Of a stretch of DNA of 64,000 bases, positions 53,609-62,507 are shown piece by piece. The DNA is from Aequorivita vitellina. Lineage in GTDB: Bacteria > Bacteroidota > Bacteroidia > Flavobacteriales > Flavobacteriaceae. The translations under genes and the position numbers were made by a program. Each line of letters begins with the position of its first letter. The stretch's first letter is position 1. Under the pieces are notes generated by a model. It made no database searches and was not told the DNA's origin. It was given only the letters and a program-made list of their open reading frames with translations. The DNA lies in the NCBI RefSeq assembly GCF_022008365.1, contig NZ_JAIRBA010000007.1, positions 57,972 through 121,971 on the forward strand. Reading direction: 5' to 3'.

Positions 53609-55153
53609 TTACATTCCTCCCTTTCGTTCCGGCACTCTCGGTGTTGGCCAAGTTTGTTGCTCTCCAGTTCGGTCATTTATTGGCAGAATAATTTGCGCTC
53701 GCGAAGTTTTTGAATCGTCTTCCGAAGCCATATAAGCCATAATGGCAGTTAAAATTACATTGCTCTGTACATCGTCAAAAATAATTTTATCGTACGTATC
53801 GCGGTTTGTGTGCCAAGTGTAATTCCAATAACTCCAACTTAACGAACTCAAGTTGAATGCCGGTGCGCCCGCAGCAACAAATGATGCATTATCTGAACCA
53901 CCGCTCGATGGCCATCCGGGAAAGGATGTTTCAATATGCCTGCTAATTGTATCGGGAACAGCTTTTAACCACCGAGAAATATATTCGTACGAATGTAAAA
54001 ATCCGGCACCGTTAATGCTTTTCACTCTTCCCGTTCCATTATCTTGATTAAACACAGCTTGTATATTATTTACAATTTCGGGATGGTCTGCAACGAAGGC
54101 AGAAGATCCGTTTAAACCTTGCTCTTCACTCCCCCAATGGCCCACTAAAATAGTGCGTTTTGGATTGGGATAAACTTTCTTTAAAATTCGCATAGCTTCC
54201 ATCATCACTAAAGTTCCGGTACCATTATCGGTTGCGCCCGTTCCGCCATCCCACGAATCAAAATGTGCAGAAAGGATTACGTATTCATCAGGTTTTTCAG
54301 TGCCTTTAATTTCAGCAATGGTGTTGAATGCAGGTACCACACCCAAGTCTTTGGATTCTGCAACTACGTGTATTTCTGGCTTATCGCCGTGTTCTACCAT
54401 ACGGTACAACATAGCGTAATCTTCCAATTCAATATCTACGGTTGGAATTTTCTTAGTACGAGCACCAAATATTTTGTTCACCCCAAAACCTCTTGACCAG
54501 TAAGAATCTACAATTCCAGCCGCTCCCGCATCTTCCAAAGCAGGTATAATATTTCTTCGGTTGTAACCGCTACGTTTAATGTTTTCGTTCCAAGCTTTGG
54601 TTTGAGCATTTCTTTCGCTCTTCATTTTTTCAAAAGATTCGGGTGTGGCCCATTTTTCCCAGTTATCATCTGGTCTTCCGGTAGGCTGTTTCATTGCAAT
54701 CATCACGAATTTTCCTTTCACAGTTTGCAACCACTTTTTGAATGAAAGCGAATCTTTTATTTCCGGAAGCACAATTAACTCAGCCGTTATGCCATTTGAC
54801 GATGTACTGGGGTTCCACGCTAATTGTGTACCACTTAAGGTTTGAATTCGGGGTGAAACCATATCAATATGCGTTATACCTCGCTCCCAACCTTTCCACT
54901 CGCCCCATTGTTGGTTTTCGGCAGCAATACCCCAACCTTTGTATTTTTTAACCGCCCAGTCGTGGGCTTGTTGCATTTGCGGTGTTCCAACCAATCGCGG
55001 ACCAATATCGTCGAGCAACTCGTGGGCGAGAATTTCTAATTGTGAATTTTCGTAAGCTTCTTTTTGAATGTTTTCAATTACGGCGTCCTTTTCTTGTGAA
55101 AAACTCAGCAACGGTAATAAAAAGAGGAAGGTGCAAAGGGATAATTTCTGCAT
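53609..55153 (-). CDS. Secreted M28 family metallopeptidase
   Basis: This aminopeptidase- or carboxypeptidase-like zinc peptidase has a signal peptide (MQKLSLCTFLFLLPLLSFSQ) and, in the C-terminal half, the di-zinc ligands of M28: His and Asp in LSAHFDSWDGGTGATDNGTG (in parts), Glu-Glu in GHWGSEEQGLNGS, Asp in FNQDNGTG and His in YTWHTNRDTYDK. A PA-like insertion (about 130-260) lies between. Started at 55153 it has 514 residues; the ATG at 55174 would put charged residues before the signal peptide. It is probably periplasmic or secreted. Confidence 0.9.
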   Translation of the reverse strand: MQKLSLCTFLFLLPLLSFSQEKDAVIENIQKEAYENSQLEILAHELLDDIGPRLVGTPQMQQAHDWAVKKYKGWGIAAENQQWGEWKGWERGITHIDMVSPRIQTLSGTQLAWNPSTSSNGITAELIVLPEIKDSLSFKKWLQTVKGKFVMIAMKQPTGRPDDNWEKWATPESFEKMKSERNAQTKAWNENIKRSGYNRRNIIPALEDAGAAGIVDSYWSRGFGVNKIFGARTKKIPTVDIELEDYAMLYRMVEHGDKPEIHVVAESKDLGVVPAFNTIAEIKGTEKPDEYVILSAHFDSWDGGTGATDNGTGTLVMMEAMRILKKVYPNPKRTILVGHWGSEEQGLNGSSAFVADHPEIVNNIQAVFNQDNGTGRVKSINGAGFLHSYEYISRWLKAVPDTISRHIETSFPGWPSSGGSDNASFVAAGAPAFNLSSLSWSYWNYTWHTNRDTYDKIIFDDVQSNVILTAIMAYMASEDDSKTSRAQIILPINDRTGEQQTWPTPRVPERKGGM

Positions 55154-55307
55154 AATGAATATTTTAGGTTTCAAGTTTTTTTTAAAATGAAATCTAAAAC
55201 TACGATATATTTTGGACTACCGAAAGCAATAGGCAAAAGACACAAAGAAAAGAGCCAAACCCCGTAGGTTTTGAATACCATTGGAGTCACCTTTCAACCT
55301 TGACACA

Positions 55308-55340
55308 AGACCTCACAGGTTTCAAAAACCTGTGAGGTCT
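55308..55340 (-). terminator. Palindromic terminator after the response regulator gene
   Basis: A perfect 15-bp inverted repeat, agacctcacaggttt and aaacctgtgaggtct, with loop caa. I recall this palindrome as an abundant intergenic element in flavobacterial genomes. It lies 14 nt beyond the stop of the gene at 55355. A shorter related hairpin (aaacc-ccgta-ggttt) lies just beyond it near 55258-55272. Confidence 0.75.
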
Positions 55341-55354
55341 ATTGGTATTGATTC

Positions 55355-56002
55355 TCAAATAATATTATGGTTTTTAGCCTTTTGTACCGCTTCAATCTTG
55401 CTGTGAACTTGCAGTTTTTTGTAGATATTTTCAATGTGTTTCCTTACCGTACTGGGCGAAAGAAAAAGATGATCTGCAATTACCGTGTAACTTAAACCTT
55501 TGCTAAGTTGTTCCAAAACTTCAACTTCGCGCGTGGACAGCGAAATTTCTTCTTTGTCTTTCAAGTTTTGAATATCGATAGGGTTTCGTAAAAGTTTTAA
55601 AGTTTTCATCGCAATAGATGGGTTCATCGCAGCGCCTCCGTTTAAGGTTTCCAAAATACCTTCGTATAATTCTTTGGGATTAATTTCTTTCAGTAAATAA
55701 CCATCGGCGCCAGCTTTAATAGCGTTAAAAATATGTTCGTCATTATCAAATGCCGTAAGCATAATTATTTTAATGTGTGGATATTTTTGCTTTACAACTT
55801 GAGTCGTTTCAATTCCGTTTAAAATGGGCATTTCAATGTCCATTAAAATTAAATCGAGGTTGTGGTCTTCTCCCAACTTTGTGAGTAACTCGCTGCCGTT
55901 TATTGAGGTATGTTTTACAACTACATCTTCAAAAAAGGAGAGTTTTTCCTTTATGGCGTGGATAAGGAAAGAGTTGTCGTCAACAATGGCAATCTTAAAC
56001 AT
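55355..56002 (-). CDS. NarL-type response regulator
   Basis: The 215-residue regulator has a complete receiver domain (1-120): acidic pair D8-D9, phosphoacceptor Asp in LILMDIEMP (about residue 57), Thr in MLTAFD and Lys in GYLLKEI. The LuxR-type HTH is at about 150-210 (LSTREVEVLEQLSKGLSYTVIADHLFLSPSTVRKHI in parts). It stands next to two histidine kinases with HisKA_3 domains, its probable partners. Its own upstream region carries the 18-bp palindrome found before three other genes of this cluster, so it is the best candidate to bind that site. Confidence 0.93.
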   Translation of the reverse strand: MFKIAIVDDNSFLIHAIKEKLSFFEDVVVKHTSINGSELLTKLGEDHNLDLILMDIEMPILNGIETTQVVKQKYPHIKIIMLTAFDNDEHIFNAIKAGADGYLLKEINPKELYEGILETLNGGAAMNPSIAMKTLKLLRNPIDIQNLKDKEEISLSTREVEVLEQLSKGLSYTVIADHLFLSPSTVRKHIENIYKKLQVHSKIEAVQKAKNHNII

Positions 56003-56060
56003 TTGTAGTTAGTTGTTGGTTTAAAGATAGTTAAAAATTAGGTGTTAGAAACCAATCAAA

Positions 56061-56078
56061 ATAGGGCAATTGCCGTAT
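56061..56078 (-). promoter_or_regulatory. 18-bp near-palindrome, copy 1 (before the response regulator)
   Basis: ATAGGGCAATTGCCGTAT on the plus strand matches its own reverse complement at 16 of 18 positions and lies 58 bp before the ATG at 56002. The same sequence is copy 2, and copies 3 and 4 differ by one base. Confidence 0.85.
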
Positions 56079-56123
56079 AGTGTGGAGCTCTGTGCTATGA
56101 ATTCGAAAAAAATTCGAAATTTA

Positions 56124-57899
56124 TTACACTGGAAAATTTAAAGCAACGCGTGTTCCCTTGTTTATATTTGAAACAAAGTCAATGTTTCCACCAATCTCCC
56201 GTGCACGTTTTTTCATATTGTTCAAACCATTGCCTAATTCAATAGAGGTTTGCTCAAAACCTTTGCCGTTATCAATAATTTCGAGTTGATATTGATTTTG
56301 TTTTCTTGAAATATTGACTTCAATTTCATCTGCTTTTGCATGTTTTAAAGCATTATTTACGGCTTCTTGTATAATCCGGTAAATATTCATTCCTTCGACA
56401 GAAGAAAATAAATGTGTTTCATCTACATTTTCAGCTATATGAAAAGAAAATTCTGTCTGGTCCGAAGCGTTTTGTGCGTGTTCAATAAAATTGGCAATGC
56501 GCACCTGCAAATCTTCAAAAGTAATTTGCTCCTTATTCATCGCCCAAATAGTGTCGCGCAATTCATAAATGGTCTGCGATGTGAAAGCACTAATATTGCT
56601 AAGTTTATTACTTAATTTTTCGCCAATATCTGAAAATCCATACTTCAGATTATCGATGCTGGAAATAATAAAAGTGAGCTGCGCCCCAATGTTGTCGTGC
56701 AAATCTCGTGAAATTCGCAGCCGTTGTTCCTGCAGTTTATTTTGGGTTTCAATTTTTGCTAGAGCTGTTTTTAATTCGCCTTCTTTTTGCAGTTGACGGT
56801 TTTTTAATTTTTGCTGATTGTAAAACAAATACCCCAGTAATCCAAGCACCAAAGCCAGCCCCAAACTTCCAAAAATAAAAGTGTTTTTTCGGCGGACTTG
56901 CAAATCCTTTTCAACTAATTGCGCACGCTGCTGTAGAATTTGGTTTTCCTTTTTTTCAGTTTCAAATTCAACATTTAAGGCGGCAATTTTTTCTTCAACT
57001 TTCAATCCGCGTACGCTATCTTTTACTGCAGCATACTGTTCAAAATAATACAAAGCCGAATCTGCATTATTTAGCTTTTTATAAATATCTGAAAGCATTT
57101 TATAGTTGTACTGCGTCAAGTTCTGATATTGCTTTTGCAGTGAAATAGGCAGTGACTTGTGCATAAATGGGATAGCTTCTTTCCATTTTTTCTCTGCCAT
57201 ATAAACTTCTCCCAATTGGGTGTAATTTTCGGCAATGCCAATTGAATCTGCCCAAATTAACCTTTGCTGAAGCGATTTGTTAAAATATTCCCTCGATTTC
57301 GAAAAATTTTCCTGTAGTCCATAAGCACCCGCCAAATTGCTCCAACTGTACGGGATTCCGATGGTGTCATTTAGTTTCAATTTAATTTCTAAACCTTTAT
57401 TAAAATAATATAACGCGCTGTCTAATTCATTATTTATTTCTTTTAAAACGCCGTAATTATTGTAAATATCTTTAAGTTCATTCTCAAAATTATTGGCTTC
57501 CGCAATGGCTTTTCCTTTCTGCATATATTGCAATGCCGTAGGTAAATCTTTGTATTTTAAGCCATACCCCATTTCGCCGTAATAATCGGCAAGTCTATCT
57601 AGTTTATTCTCGGCTTCGTAGATTTTTATGGCTTCAATTGTGCTTTTAGTGGCTTTTTCATATTTGCCTTGATAGCCATAAACTAAAGAAAGTTGGAAGT
57701 ATGCATCGGCCACACCAAGTTTGTATGAAATTTTTTCGGCGTCTTTTGCGTTATTTTGAAATAAAACTACAATTGAATCTTGCGGAATATTCAGCCCCTG
57801 AATGTAAAGTTTGTTGATAGAATCAACCTGTTCTTTACTTTGTGAATAGAGCGAAACGGTACAGCAGCAAAATATATATAGAAGCAAATTTCTAGTCAT
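56124..57899 (-). CDS. TPR-containing sensor histidine kinase (HisKA_3 type), paralogue 1
   Basis: The 591-residue protein has a signal peptide or N-terminal anchor (about 1-19), periplasmic tetratricopeptide repeats (about 40-300, for example ADYYGEMGYGLKYKDLPTAL), one membrane segment (about 340-360, FIFGSLGLALVLGLLGYLFY), a HisKA_3 dimerisation domain with the phosphoacceptor His in RISRDLHDNIGAQ, and a C-terminal ATPase domain (DNGKGF, ELGNGLNNMKKRAREIGG). TPR sensors of this type are common in Bacteroidota. It follows the small membrane protein gene by 3 nt and probably phosphorylates the regulator at 55355. Confidence 0.92.
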   Translation of the reverse strand: MTRNLLLYIFCCCTVSLYSQSKEQVDSINKLYIQGLNIPQDSIVVLFQNNAKDAEKISYKLGVADAYFQLSLVYGYQGKYEKATKSTIEAIKIYEAENKLDRLADYYGEMGYGLKYKDLPTALQYMQKGKAIAEANNFENELKDIYNNYGVLKEINNELDSALYYFNKGLEIKLKLNDTIGIPYSWSNLAGAYGLQENFSKSREYFNKSLQQRLIWADSIGIAENYTQLGEVYMAEKKWKEAIPFMHKSLPISLQKQYQNLTQYNYKMLSDIYKKLNNADSALYYFEQYAAVKDSVRGLKVEEKIAALNVEFETEKKENQILQQRAQLVEKDLQVRRKNTFIFGSLGLALVLGLLGYLFYNQQKLKNRQLQKEGELKTALAKIETQNKLQEQRLRISRDLHDNIGAQLTFIISSIDNLKYGFSDIGEKLSNKLSNISAFTSQTIYELRDTIWAMNKEQITFEDLQVRIANFIEHAQNASDQTEFSFHIAENVDETHLFSSVEGMNIYRIIQEAVNNALKHAKADEIEVNISRKQNQYQLEIIDNGKGFEQTSIELGNGLNNMKKRAREIGGNIDFVSNINKGTRVALNFPV

Positions 57900-57902
57900 A
57901 AT

Positions 57903-58145
57903 TTATAGATTTATGTCTGATTGTACTACTAAAGCTTCGTCTAAATTATACTTTAAAAAATCGTACCGATTGAGCTGAAGGGTTCTGAATTTAAGCTGTT
58001 TACAATTGTTATAAATAGCACTTTCCAACATTGCAACATTTTGGTTGTGTACTTGTCCCATCGCCCGTTTTGCATTATAAAACCAAACTACCAAACCAAT
58101 TACAATCAGCATCAGAAACAATAAAATGGCGACTTGTAAATACAT
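57903..58145 (-). CDS. Small membrane protein upstream of the kinase
   Basis: The 80-residue protein has one N-terminal membrane segment (about 4-24, QVAILLFLMLIVIGLVVWFY) and a cytoplasmic tail with NAKRAMGQVHNQNVAMLES and LKFRTLQLNRYDFLKYNLDEAL. I recognise no family. It is first in a two-gene unit with kinase 1 (3-nt gap) and carries the 18-bp palindrome 53 bp upstream, so it may be an accessory of the signalling system. Confidence 0.7.
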   Translation of the reverse strand: MYLQVAILLFLMLIVIGLVVWFYNAKRAMGQVHNQNVAMLESAIYNNCKQLKFRTLQLNRYDFLKYNLDEALVVQSDINL

Positions 58146-58198
58146 AGTTTCACTTTGGTTTTACTGCATAAAAATAATGATTTATCTGCCGAAACTAC

Positions 58199-58216
58199 AT
58201 AGGGCAATTGCCGTAT
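58199..58216 (-). promoter_or_regulatory. 18-bp near-palindrome, copy 2 (before the small membrane protein and kinase 1)
   Basis: ATAGGGCAATTGCCGTAT, identical to copy 1, lies 53 bp before the ATG at 58145 and 54 bp upstream of nothing else: the next gene's stop is 38 bp away on the other side. Confidence 0.85.
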
Positions 58217-58254
58217 TTGAAATTATAATGGAAACCGAAATGAACCCCTTATTT

Positions 58255-60234
58255 CTAAAATATAACACCTACACTCGTCCCCTTTCCTTTTTCTGAAGAA
58301 ACAGTGACGCTTCCACCTAAATCTTTAGCGCGTTTTTTTATATTGGAAATACCATTGCCCAATTCAACATTTTCTATGTTGAACCCCTTTCCATTATCAA
58401 CAATTTTTAAATAATATTTTCGTACATCACCGCCAGCCCCCTCTGGTGGCAAGTTATCTTTTGTTAATGATACCGTAATCTGGGTTGCTTCGGAATATTT
58501 CAAGGCATTGTTTACCGCTTCTTGAATAATCCTGTAAATATTCATACCCTTCACAGAAGTAAAATGTGTTTCTTTTGAAATAGAATTGTCCACATCAAAT
58601 TGAAAATCCATATCGCTGGAAACCCTAGCCTTTTCTATAAAATTAGAAATTCGCGCTTGTAAATCTTCAACCGAAATATCTGTTTTGTTCATTGCCCAAA
58701 TCGTATCCCGCAATTCAAAAATAGTTTGTGAAGTAAAATCGCTGATCCTTGAAAGTTTATTGACCAATTTATCATTAATGTCTGTAAACCCATATTTTAA
58801 ATTATCTATTGATGAAATAATAAAAGTGAGCTGCGAACCAATATTATCGTGCAAGTCGCGTGAAATTCTAAGTCGTTGTTCCTGCAATTGGTTTTGGGTT
58901 TCAATTTTTGCGAGTGCGGTTTTTAGCTCACCTTCTTTTTGCAGTTGGCGGTTTTTAAGTTTTTGTTGGTTGTAGAATAGGTAACCCAGCAGCCCGAGTA
59001 TTAATACCAATGCGGTCATCGCAATGATGAAAATATTTTTCTGTTCTACTTTTAATTCGCTTTCTGCAAGGTTTGCACGGGTTTGGGCAAGATCTCTTTC
59101 TCTTTCAGATGTTTTAAATTTTGTTTCTAAGCTTGCGGTTTTATGCGCGGTTTCAGTGGAAAAAATACTGTCTTTTGCCGCCAAGGCTTTTTCAAAATAG
59201 CGTTTCCCTTCGGAATAATTATTCTCCATAAAATACACTTGTGAAGCTACCCCATAAAAATCTACTGCCGAAACTAAAAGGTCTGGAAATTCAACTAAAA
59301 ATTTATTGCCGTTTTCTATATATTCTTTGGCGTTATCAATTTGTCCCGAGGCCAAATATGCCGAAATAAGGTTTGCAATAGCCGAAAGGTTTGCCCTCCT
59401 TTCAATATTTAGTCGGTTTCTTTCCGAAATAGATTGTTGTAAGATAGGAATTGCCTTTGTGTAAACTCCCGTAATAATGTACAAACTGGCCAAGCCGTTT
59501 AATGCATTGTAAAGCACGCCATATTCGTTAGCTTCCTGGGCTGCTGTCACGGCTTCATTAAAAGACTTTTCGGCTTCGTTATAATTTTTTTTCTGTGCCA
59601 GCGAAATACCAATATTGTTTAGCGAAATGGCAATATTTTTTTTATCGCCTAGCTCTCGGCGCAGCTCTAGCGCTTGGTTATGATATTCCAAAGCTTTGTC
59701 CGGAAGACCCATTTCCTGGTAAATAAGACCAATATTACTATAATACGTATCTGCCGACGAACGTGAAAGTTCGCTTTTATTCATTTCTAAAGCCTGAAAA
59801 AAATAGTCCAATGCTTCTTGATAATTACCTTTATTCCAATGAAACATTCCCAAGTTGTTAATTACCATTATAGTAATTATTTTATAGTCGTGGGCTTCAC
59901 TTATATCCAAAGCTTTTTCAAAATAATACTTTGCGGAATCTGAATTCCCCGAAACATCGTAATAAATACCGTAGGTATTTGTGAGTTCTGCTTCGGAAAA
60001 AGGTATGGTTTTGGACTGCGACTCTGTGATTCCCGTTAACAGTAGCTTTTTTGCGCGTTCCGGTTCGTTGAAAATGTAGTAGAAACTAACTCTATTGAAT
60101 ATACGAAGTTTAACGGAATCGTTTGATGTTGCGGCAACCACCATTAAACTGTCCATTTTTTTTTGGGCAGATTGGGCGAGGAGTGTAGAAATTCCCAAAA
60201 ATAAAAACAGTGCGACGCACAAAAATTGTTTCAT
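58255..60234 (-). CDS. TPR-containing sensor histidine kinase (HisKA_3 type), paralogue 2
   Basis: The 659-residue paralogue of kinase 1 has a signal peptide (about 1-20, ending TLLAQ), six or more TPRs (about 60-370), a membrane segment (about 405-425) and the cytoplasmic kinase. From LLGYLFYNQQKLKNRQLQ to the phosphoacceptor His in RISRDLHDNIGSQ the two kinases are almost identical, while their sensor parts differ. The ATPase domain has DNGKGF and ELGNGISNIKKRAKDLGG but contains an extra stretch LPPEGAGGDVR (about 595-605) absent from kinase 1 (see findings). It may signal to the same regulator from a different input. Confidence 0.92.
   Translation of the reverse strand: MKQFLCVALFLFLGISTLLAQSAQKKMDSLMVVAATSNDSVKLRIFNRVSFYYIFNEPERAKKLLLTGITESQSKTIPFSEAELTNTYGIYYDVSGNSDSAKYYFEKALDISEAHDYKIITIMVINNLGMFHWNKGNYQEALDYFFQALEMNKSELSRSSADTYYSNIGLIYQEMGLPDKALEYHNQALELRRELGDKKNIAISLNNIGISLAQKKNYNEAEKSFNEAVTAAQEANEYGVLYNALNGLASLYIITGVYTKAIPILQQSISERNRLNIERRANLSAIANLISAYLASGQIDNAKEYIENGNKFLVEFPDLLVSAVDFYGVASQVYFMENNYSEGKRYFEKALAAKDSIFSTETAHKTASLETKFKTSERERDLAQTRANLAESELKVEQKNIFIIAMTALVLILGLLGYLFYNQQKLKNRQLQKEGELKTALAKIETQNQLQEQRLRISRDLHDNIGSQLTFIISSIDNLKYGFTDINDKLVNKLSRISDFTSQTIFELRDTIWAMNKTDISVEDLQARISNFIEKARVSSDMDFQFDVDNSISKETHFTSVKGMNIYRIIQEAVNNALKYSEATQITVSLTKDNLPPEGAGGDVRKYYLKIVDNGKGFNIENVELGNGISNIKKRAKDLGGSVTVSSEKGKGTSVGVIF
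58430..58449. repeat. Hairpin-forming insertion element inside kinase 2
   Basis: ccgccag-cccct-type sequence: ccgccag (58430-58436) pairs with ctggtgg (58443-58449) with one mismatch around a 6-nt loop. It encodes PPEGAGG in frame. G/C-rich, it differs from the surrounding A/T-rich kinase sequence and looks like a small palindromic repeat inserted without breaking the frame. Confidence 0.55.
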
Positions 60235-60302
60235 AAAAGCTATTGTTCAGCTACCTAAAGTACTGAAAAAATACCAATTCCAGAGTTGAATGTGGTATTT
60301 CG

Positions 60303-60320
60303 AATTTACAATTGCAGTTT
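60303..60320 (-). promoter_or_regulatory. Degenerate copy of the 18-bp palindrome before kinase 2
   Basis: AATTTACAATTGCAGTTT matches ATAGGGCAATTGCCGTAT at 12 of 18 positions, including CAATTGC, 68 bp before the ATG at 60234. It may be a weak site or chance. Confidence 0.3.
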
Positions 60321-60487
60321 CGGCAAACATCATTCACTATATTCCTCAAGCTGCTTCTTTACTTTGGGCTAATCTTCGGGCGATTTTGCTATTTTTTCCG
60401 TTAATAAAATCAGTAATTTTCCGTCTTTTTAATTGAAAACAATACTTAGCGAAAACTTTTGAAGATTTTTAGAGGAACTGGAAAAAT

Positions 60488-60517
60488 TAAAAACCCCATA
60501 ATTTAATACGGGGTTTT
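60488..60517 (-). terminator. Terminator after the beta-propeller gene
   Basis: aaaaccccata (60490-60500) pairs with tacggggtttt (60507-60517) with one mismatch or wobble and a 6-nt loop. It is downstream of the leftward gene ending at 60583. Confidence 0.75.
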
Positions 60518-60582
60518 ACAACCTCAAATGCTCCTCACTTCACTTGTGGTTTATGAAAAATAACCTGGTTAGTCGCGTTATT

Positions 60583-62451
60583 TTATCGTTTAAGATCGTA
60601 GGCATAAATAGAGTTATTATCTGCTTTGTAATACAGCAATCCGCCTATTTCATCTACAACATATTCTGGTTTTTTATCCTTTAACACAATTTCCTTTCCT
60701 TTTTCGCCCGAGTCTTTGTTGACTTTTACCAAGCCCACACCGTCGTCAAGTTTTGTAAGTATAAATTGGTCGTTTTTAGTTGCCGCAGTAGCTTTAAAAC
60801 GTTTTAGCATTTCGGCAACAGAAGCACCACTTGCGGCAGCCATGCCTCCAGCAAAGTCTGCGTCACGATCAGCTCTTTGGTCGTAGCCTGCAAGTCTATT
60901 TTGCACCGAAGAATTTGCTGCAGCCATAGCCGTAGTTGCTGTTGCAACTGCAGTAACTCCTGCTAATATTGCGCCCATCGCGCTTTTACCGGGTGCACGA
61001 TAATATTCGTGCCATTGTTTTCCGCCATTCCAATCTATTAATTGCATATTCTGATCACTGGTAAGTAGAATGCCCCCATTGCGAATTTCTACATGCGACG
61101 GATCTTCCTTTCCATCAAATTTAGATTCGGCTAAGGTGCTCACATCGCCAGAAGTTGCATCCACAGCATATAAAGTTTCATCTGCACTTATTAGGTAGCG
61201 ATTGTTCTTTTTGTCGAAAGTTGAACTTACAGCCCCTGCTCTTTTATATTTTAATGGCTTCTTCCATACTTGTTCACCATTATCAAGATTTACAATATTG
61301 GCGTCTTCCGAAGTTATATAAATCAATCCCTGTGGCGTGTGTGCCATTGTTAAAATGTTTTCTCCCGTTTTTAAAGGTTTTTTGAAAAGCGTTTGCCCAT
61401 CAAAAGAAATTTTATTGATTCCACCTTCATAAATCCCAAAGAGAATACCATCCTCCATTACATAAAAATGCTGCACATAGCCTTTGGTCTTTGGGGCTTT
61501 TTCCCATAAATCTTCACCGTTGGTTGCGCTTAAAAATGCAATATTTGACTCATTGCTACGCGCAAACACGCTATTGCTTCCACCATCATTTTGATTGCTA
61601 ACAACGGCTAGTCCGTTTGGCAATATTTGAAAATTTGCTATTTGCCCTTTTACTTTATGGTCATCTTTCCAAAGCTCAGCACCGTTTATTCCAAGTTTAT
61701 GGATACGTGTATTTTTTCCTTGGTTTACAATTTCAAAAGCATAGATTTCTTTCTCGCTTTCATCGGCTACAAGCATGTTCATATTTTTCATATCGTTTTG
61801 CCAAATCAATTCGCCTGTTTGCGCTTTCATATTAAAAACACCTTGCGACGTTGGTAAAACCAAACTGTTTTTCAGCAAAAGCGGCCGTCCAGTTACAACA
61901 TACGTTTTAGCAATACCAACTCTGCCCGGCTCGCCAATATCAAATCTATAATCTTCTTTGCCAGTATTTAAATCATACACGGCAACCTGTGCCGCATACT
62001 GTTCTTTTGAGGTGCGATTACCGCTTACAATCAATTTATTCTGCGGCATCATTACATCGCAGGTAATTACATCTTTCCAGCCGTTACTTTCTGTACTAAA
62101 TAATGTTTTACCTGAAATATAATCTATAACCGTCTTTTTTGAATTTAGATTTGCAAATCCACCTTGATATACAATTACATACGGCGCATTTGGCACAAAA
62201 GTTAGTTCTTCGGGTTTTACTCGCCCATACTCGGTAAAATTAAACAATAGTTGGTTGCTACCTGGTTTTATCCCCACAAGACCATCGTTGGTAGCAACTA
62301 CCATTGTACCTCCTTGAGTAAGTTGCATTTCATTTATTTTGGCTCCAGTATCATAGCGAAAATCTGGTTCCTCGGCTCTTTGAGCTAGCGTTGTGCTGGT
62401 TGTAAAAAACACAAAGCAAAATAGTACGTAAAAAAGAATTGAAGTTTTCAT
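60583..62451 (-). CDS. Secreted PQQ-like beta-propeller repeat protein
   Basis: The 622-residue protein has a signal peptide (MKTSILFYVLFCFVFFTTST, cleavage near AQR) and repeated beta-propeller blades with the PQQ-like pattern of A/G-x-x-G-x-x-x-W (for example QTGELIWQN, NGEDLWEKA, NGEQVWKKP, WNGGKQWHEYY). No dehydrogenase metal-ligand set is visible, so it is probably a binding or scaffold propeller, not a quinoprotein enzyme. An Ala-rich insertion (about 487-549) interrupts the last blades. The start at 62451 gives the signal peptide; the longer frame to 62538 runs through the 18-bp palindrome. It probably belongs to the palindrome regulon. Confidence 0.8.
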   Translation of the reverse strand: MKTSILFYVLFCFVFFTTSTTLAQRAEEPDFRYDTGAKINEMQLTQGGTMVVATNDGLVGIKPGSNQLLFNFTEYGRVKPEELTFVPNAPYVIVYQGGFANLNSKKTVIDYISGKTLFSTESNGWKDVITCDVMMPQNKLIVSGNRTSKEQYAAQVAVYDLNTGKEDYRFDIGEPGRVGIAKTYVVTGRPLLLKNSLVLPTSQGVFNMKAQTGELIWQNDMKNMNMLVADESEKEIYAFEIVNQGKNTRIHKLGINGAELWKDDHKVKGQIANFQILPNGLAVVSNQNDGGSNSVFARSNESNIAFLSATNGEDLWEKAPKTKGYVQHFYVMEDGILFGIYEGGINKISFDGQTLFKKPLKTGENILTMAHTPQGLIYITSEDANIVNLDNGEQVWKKPLKYKRAGAVSSTFDKKNNRYLISADETLYAVDATSGDVSTLAESKFDGKEDPSHVEIRNGGILLTSDQNMQLIDWNGGKQWHEYYRAPGKSAMGAILAGVTAVATATTAMAAANSSVQNRLAGYDQRADRDADFAGGMAAASGASVAEMLKRFKATAATKNDQFILTKLDDGVGLVKVNKDSGEKGKEIVLKDKKPEYVVDEIGGLLYYKADNNSIYAYDLKR

Positions 62452-62507
62452 AATCGTGGTTTTTAAAAGTTGATATTCAAAGATGCTTCGAAATAAAAAT
62501 GAAATCA

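Larger units (their letters stand above)
60235..60582. other. Intergenic stretch between kinase 2 and the beta-propeller gene
   Basis: This 348-bp gap has no plausible gene on either strand. It holds a degenerate copy of the cluster palindrome (60303-60320) and a terminator (60488-60517). I see nothing else that I can support in 60321-60487. Confidence 0.6.
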
